DNA of 64,000 bases. Origin: Pseudomonas sp. TCU-HL1 (lineage in GTDB: Bacteria > Pseudomonadota > Gammaproteobacteria > Pseudomonadales > Pseudomonadaceae). The stretch lies in NCBI RefSeq assembly GCF_001708505.1, contig NZ_CP015992.1, positions 3,844,001 to 3,908,000 on the forward strand. Reading direction: 5' to 3'. The notes beneath the pieces are model-generated. The model was not told where the DNA came from. It made no database searches and saw only the letters and a list, made by a program, of their open reading frames with translations. This document shows positions 62,657-64,000 of the stretch, piece after piece; position 1 is the stretch's first letter, and each line of letters opens with the position of its first letter. The position numbers and the translations under genes were made by a program.

Positions 62657-63394
62657 ATGAACGGCAAAGTATGGCTGGTCGGTGCGGGCCCCGGCGACCC
62701 GGATCTCCTGACCCTCAAGGCTGTGAAGGCCCTGAATCAGGCCGAAGTCGTGATGATCGATGACCTGGTCAACCCGGCGGTGCTGGAACACTGCCCCAAT
62801 GCCCGGATGATTCGAGTTGGCAAGCGCGGCGGCTGCCGTTCCACACCCCAGGCGTTCATCCACCGTCTGATGCTGCGCTATGCGCGCCAAGGCAAGTGCG
62901 TAGCCCGGTTGAAGGGTGGCGACCCGTGCATTTTCGGCCGCGGGGGTGAGGAAGCCGACTGGCTGGCCGAGCGCGGCATCGAAAGCGAACTGGTCAATGG
63001 CATCACAGCGGGCCTGGCTGGCGCCACGAACTGCGGCATTCCCCTCACCCTACGAGGCATCAGCCGTGGCGTGACCCTGGTCACCGCCCACACCCAGGAC
63101 GACAGCACCCTCAACTGGCAGGCGCTGGCGCAGTCGGGCACCACCCTGGTGATCTACATGGGCGTCGCCAAGCTGGCAGATATCCATGCCGGATTGCTGG
63201 AAGGCGGCATGCCAAGCGCAATGCCCGTGGCCATGATCGAGAACGCATCCCTGCCCCATCAACGCGAATGCCGCAGCACCCTCGGGCACATGCAGGCGGA
63301 CGCCACGGCGTTCGAACTGAAAAGCCCGGCCATCCTGGTCATCGGCGAAGTGGCTGCAACGCCTGCCGCCATACAGATGGCGCAGAGTGCCTGA
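62657..63394 (+). CDS. cobA: uroporphyrinogen-III C-methyltransferase
   Basis: 245 residues. Makes precorrin-2 for sirohaem and cobalamin. Glycine-rich SAM-binding loop VGAGPGDPDLLTLKA at the N-terminus, ARLKGGDPCIFGRGGEEA, and GITAGLAGATNCGIPLTLRG are SUMT landmarks. Lacks the CysG dehydrogenase domain, as in PA1778. Start ATG with GAGGAG upstream. It formerly supplied sirohaem to the neighbouring NirB; it may now serve sulfite reductase or B12. Confidence 0.95.
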   Translation: MNGKVWLVGAGPGDPDLLTLKAVKALNQAEVVMIDDLVNPAVLEHCPNARMIRVGKRGGCRSTPQAFIHRLMLRYARQGKCVARLKGGDPCIFGRGGEEADWLAERGIESELVNGITAGLAGATNCGIPLTLRGISRGVTLVTAHTQDDSTLNWQALAQSGTTLVIYMGVAKLADIHAGLLEGGMPSAMPVAMIENASLPHQRECRSTLGHMQADATAFELKSPAILVIGEVAATPAAIQMAQSA

Positions 63395-63423
63395 TCGCTC
63401 TTCGCTCCTGCGAAGTAGTGCTT

Positions 63424-63446
63424 GCCCGGCCTGGCCGGGCTTTTTT
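63424..63446 (+). terminator. terminator of cobA
   Basis: GCCCGGCC / GGCCGGGC hairpin followed by six T. Confidence 0.88.
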
Positions 63447-63532
63447 GGACTCGCGGGCGAGTTGCTCCCAGGGCCGCCATCGGGAGAAACGCCCGGCGCC
63501 ATGCGAGCCGGCACTTTTCTCCGGGCAAAGAA

Positions 63533-63553
63533 AAACCCGGCCTTGGCCGGGTT
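63533..63553 (-). terminator. terminator of oprF
   Basis: AAACCCGGCC / GGCCGGGTTT hairpin, followed on the minus strand by TTCTTT; 20 bp past the oprF stop. Confidence 0.85.
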
Positions 63554-63573
63554 TCTCCTGACGCTCAAACCAA

Positions 63574-64000
63574 TTACTTGGCCTGGGCTTCTACTTCGGC
63601 TTCTACGCGGCGGTTAACAGCGCGGCCAGCTTCGGTAGCGTTGTCGGCAACCGGGCGGGTTTCACCGTAACCAACAGCGTTAACACGCTCGCCACCTACA
63701 CCGTACTGATTAACCAGCACGTCGCGAACGGCGCCAGCACGACGCTCGGACAGCTTCTGGTTGTAGGCGTCGGTACCAACGGAGTCGGTGTGGCCTTCAA
63801 CAGTAGTGGTGGTAGCCGGGTACTGGTTCATGAAGTCAGCCAGGTTCTTGATGTCGCCGTAGCTTTCTTCTTTGACCTTGGACTTGTCGAAGTCGAACTT
63901 CACGTCCAGCTCGACGCGTACGACTTCGGCAACAGCCGGGCAGCCATCAGCGTCAACGGTGACGTTGGCCGGGGTGTCCGGGCACTTGTCGACGTTGTCG
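63574..64000 (-). CDS. oprF: outer membrane porin OprF, C-terminal part
   Basis: Only the last 141 codons are inside the window. They form the OmpA-like peptidoglycan-binding domain: VKFDFDKSKVKEESYGDIKN, EGHTDSVGTDAYNQKLSERR and ETRPVADNATEAGRAVNRRV. A preceding Cys-containing hinge (VDADGCPAVAEVV) is OprF-like. Position next to cobA matches PA1777. Confidence 0.95.
   Translation of the reverse strand, partial: DNVDKCPDTPANVTVDADGCPAVAEVVRVELDVKFDFDKSKVKEESYGDIKNLADFMNQYPATTTTVEGHTDSVGTDAYNQKLSERRAGAVRDVLVNQYGVGGERVNAVGYGETRPVADNATEAGRAVNRRVEAEVEAQAK

Noticed and set aside
1..64000. CRISPR array, prophage or rRNA operon
   Set aside because: No regularly spaced repeats, phage structural genes or rRNA sequence seen.

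Overview
The window is chromosomal DNA from a Pseudomonas in or near the P. aeruginosa group. The gene order from an Orn/Lys/Arg decarboxylase (ldcA) through dnaQ, rnhA, gloB, mltD, the npp peptide transporter, fabI, ppiD, hupB, lon, clpX, clpP, tig, a tRNA cluster, folD, cysS, glnS, ppiB, lpxH, a universal stress protein, acnB and nasS/nasT/nasA to cobA and oprF follows P. aeruginosa PA1818 down to PA1777, as remembered rather than searched. Proteins such as FabI and AcnB match that species closely, and most of the window is GC-rich.

1-2.9 kb: ldcA (cut by the window edge) and dnaQ. 2.9-13.65 kb: a foreign island wedged between dnaQ and rnhA. Its left part is an insertion-sequence graveyard: an IS630-type element with TA flanks, a truncated second copy, IS3 and IS110 remnants, and a TetR regulator. 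Its right part is a four-gene operon: a PhzD-type isochorismatase, a PhzE-type ADIC synthase, an MFS exporter and a carboxylic acid reductase (CAR). No other phenazine gene is present, so the ancestral product should be an aldehyde made from dihydro-3-hydroxyanthranilate (DHHA) or a relative, not a phenazine. The operon is decaying: the PhzE glutaminase cysteine is glycine, and the CAR carries an amber codon and two frameshifts.

13.6-19 kb: rnhA, a methyltransferase, gloB, mltD and an HDOD-domain protein. 19.0-20.3 kb: an intact ISL3-family element with an 8-bp target duplication, just upstream of the npp oligopeptide ABC transporter (two tandem binding proteins, two permeases, one double ATPase). 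fabI follows. An intact IS66-family element with an 8-bp target duplication lies between fabI and ppiD.

31-40 kb: the protein-folding and proteolysis block ppiD, hupB, lon (with a sigma-32 promoter), clpX, clpP and tig, all on the minus strand, then tRNA-His, -Leu, -His and -Arg. 40.7-51.9 kb: folD, cysS, glnS, ppiB, lpxH, miaE, a universal stress protein with an Anr-like box, a DUF1289 protein, acnB with a long structured leader, and a small YgdI/YgdR-type lipoprotein.

52-63.4 kb: nitrate assimilation. NasS (cytoplasmic nitrate sensor) and NasT (ANTAR antiterminator) precede an alanine-type aminotransferase, a membrane protein of unknown function, a PL7 lyase and a thioesterase. Two RNA leaders, before nasA and before nirB, each contain a pair of hexaloop hairpins of the ANTAR-target type, the second overlapping a terminator. 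The catalytic genes are missing: nirB stops after its FAD/NAD domain, with a tail resembling a NirD Rieske remnant, and cobA follows at once. The window ends in the 3' part of oprF.
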